From Aeromicrobium sp. (lineage in GTDB: Bacteria; Actinomycetota; Actinomycetes; Propionibacteriales; Nocardioidaceae), in the NCBI GenBank assembly GCA_023254755.1, contig JALRKU010000451.1, forward strand, positions 1 through 20,439: a stretch of DNA of 20,439 nt, read 5' to 3'. The notes under the pieces are model-generated. The model was not told the DNA's origin. It did no database searches and saw only the letters and a program-made list of their open reading frames with translations. Below, in pieces: positions 19,131 through 20,439 of the stretch (the stretch's first letter is position 1; each line of letters begins with the position of its first letter). A program made the translations under genes and the position numbers.

Positions 19131-20439
19131 GCACCACCACCCGTCTCACCGTCGCGCAGGCGACCGTGCGGTTCCTCGAGAACCAGCACGTCGAGCGCGA
19201 CGGCGTGACCCATCCGTTCTTCACGGCCTGCTGGGGCATCTTCGGTCACGGCAACGTGGCCGGCATCGGCCAGGCGCTCCTCGAGCGCGAGCTGACCGGT
19301 GACGCCTCGGCGCTGCACTTCCTGCACGGCCGCAACGAGCAGGCCATGGTCCACGCGGCCGTCGCCTACGCCCGACAGCGCGACCGCCTCGCGGCCCAGG
19401 TCGTCACGGCCTCGGTCGGCCCCGGCGCCACCAACATGGTCACCGGCGCCGCGCTGGCCACGATCAACCGCCTCCCGGTGCTGCTGCTGCCGGGCGACGT
19501 GTTCGCGACCCGCGTCGCGAATCCCGTCCTGCAGGAGCTCGAGGACCCGGCCAACGGCGACTGGTCGGTCAACGACGCGTTCCGGCCCGTGTCGGCGTAC
19601 TTCGACCGGATCCAGCGCCCGGAGCAGCTGCCCTCGGCGCTGCTGCAGGCGATGCGCGTGCTGACCGATCCGGCGGCCACGGGCGCCGTCACCCTGGCGA
19701 TGCCGCAGGACGTGCAGGCCGAGGCGTTCGACTGGCCGACCGAGCTGTTCTCGCCGCGCACGTGGCACGTCGCCCGCCCGGTCCCCGAGGTCGCGGCGCT
19801 CGAGCGCGCGGTCGCGGCGATCCGCTCGGCGAGGAAGCCGCTGCTGGTCGCGGGAGGCGGCGTCACCTACAGCCGGGCCAACGCGGCCCTGCAGGCGTTC
19901 GTCGAGGCCACCGGCATCCCGGTCGCCGAGACGCAGGCCGGCAAGGGCGTGCTGGCCTACGACCACCCCCGGTCGGTCGGCGCCATCGGCGCCACCGGCA
20001 CCACCGCGGCCGATGCGCTGGCCAACGAGGCGGACGTCGTCATCGGCGTCGGCACCCGCTACAGCGACTTCACCACCGCGTCGCGATCGGTCTTCGCGAA
20101 CCCCGACGTGCTGTTCGTCAACGTGAACGTCGCGGCGTTCGACGCGCAGAAGCTGTCGGCCGTCTCGGTCGTCGCCGACGCGCGCGAGGCCCTGACGGCG
20201 CTGACGGCGGCTCTCGACGGGTGGACGGCCCCGGCCGACCACACCGCGCGGGCGACCGAGCTGGCCCGCGCGTGGGACGACGTCGTCCAGGCCGCGTACG
20301 ACCTCGATCACCAGCCGCTGCCCGCCCAGTCGTCGATCATCGGCGTCGTCAACGAGACGTCCGACCCCCGCGACGTCGTGCTGTGCGCGGCGGGCTCGAT
20401 GCCCGGCGACCTGCACAAGCTGTGGCGCACCCGCGACCG
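19127..20439 (+). CDS. iolD: 3D-(3,5/4)-trihydroxycyclohexane-1,2-dione acylhydrolase (5' part)
   Basis: A thiamine-diphosphate-dependent enzyme that hydrolytically opens the inositol-derived ring to 5-deoxyglucuronate. About 437 residues are present; the family is about 620-650 residues, so the C-terminal TPP-binding domain is largely beyond the right edge. The N-terminal pyrimidine-binding domain shows FFTACWGIFGHGNVAGIGQAL and LHGRNEQAMVHAAVAYARQ with the likely catalytic Glu71, then SVGPGATNMVTGAALAT. The middle domain includes PLLVAGGGVTYS and VVIGVGTRYSDFTTASR. The start is ATG at 19127 with AGGAG just upstream, inside the end of iolB. It is the last visible gene of the operon. Confidence 0.95.
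   Translation, partial: MSTTTRLTVAQATVRFLENQHVERDGVTHPFFTACWGIFGHGNVAGIGQALLERELTGDASALHFLHGRNEQAMVHAAVAYARQRDRLAAQVVTASVGPGATNMVTGAALATINRLPVLLLPGDVFATRVANPVLQELEDPANGDWSVNDAFRPVSAYFDRIQRPEQLPSALLQAMRVLTDPAATGAVTLAMPQDVQAEAFDWPTELFSPRTWHVARPVPEVAALERAVAAIRSARKPLLVAGGGVTYSRANAALQAFVEATGIPVAETQAGKGVLAYDHPRSVGAIGATGTTAADALANEADVVIGVGTRYSDFTTASRSVFANPDVLFVNVNVAAFDAQKLSAVSVVADAREALTALTAALDGWTAPADHTARATELARAWDDVVQAAYDLDHQPLPAQSSIIGVVNETSDPRDVVLCAAGSMPGDLHKLWRTRD

Overview
The window is high-GC (about 70%) DNA with dense genes, many GTG starts (plus one TTG), four-base start/stop overlaps and TANNNT -10 elements six bases before start codons. It includes a close relative of the mycobacterial mycothiol-dependent nitroreductase Rv2466c and an actinobacterial-type inositol operon. 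All of this points to an actinobacterium, probably Nocardioidaceae (Aeromicrobium/Nocardioides-like). The genus is inference. No transposase, phage gene, plasmid replication gene or CRISPR array was seen.

Region 1 (1-4879, all + strand) holds the 3' part of a GCS2-family glutamate-cysteine ligase coupled by ATGA to a thioredoxin-fold mycothiol-dependent nitroreductase-like gene. Then come an HSL-type esterase, rpiB overlapped by nei (TTG start), and a membrane-anchored SpoIIE/PP2C phosphatase. The nitroreductase-rpiB-nei-...-tig order resembles Rv2466c-Rv2462c of M. tuberculosis, with extra genes between nei and tig.

Region 2 (4880-8849) holds tRNA-Gly(TCC) and a small P-loop kinase on the - strand. 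On the + strand are an LPDTG surface protein, tRNA-Pro(TGG), a DUF1304 membrane protein and a solitary D12-class adenine DNA methyltransferase. The 3' end of tRNA-Pro is repeated downstream in a 95-base tandem array (two full units plus a partial one). Each full unit can fold back on the tRNA-derived acceptor strand. This is the most unusual structure in the window.

Region 3 (8850-14568, + strand) holds a Tat-exported PhoD-like phosphatase with repeats upstream, trigger factor (tig) with a strong terminator, a large GHSIGG alpha/beta hydrolase, and two adjacent SRPBCC paralogues of 163 residues each.

Region 4 (14578-20439) is a myo-inositol catabolism locus. A divergent GntR/UTRA repressor (IolR-like, probably leaderless) faces iolE-iolC-aldolase-iolB-iolD. 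All four junctions inside the operon are four-base NTGA overlaps. The shared promoter region has TGTC/GACA palindromes that fit an IolR-type operator. IolE dehydrates inosose, IolD opens the ring, IolB isomerises 5-deoxyglucuronate, IolC phosphorylates the product, and the aldolase-like protein probably cleaves it. The inositol dehydrogenase, transporter and semialdehyde dehydrogenase are not in the window. iolD runs off the right edge.
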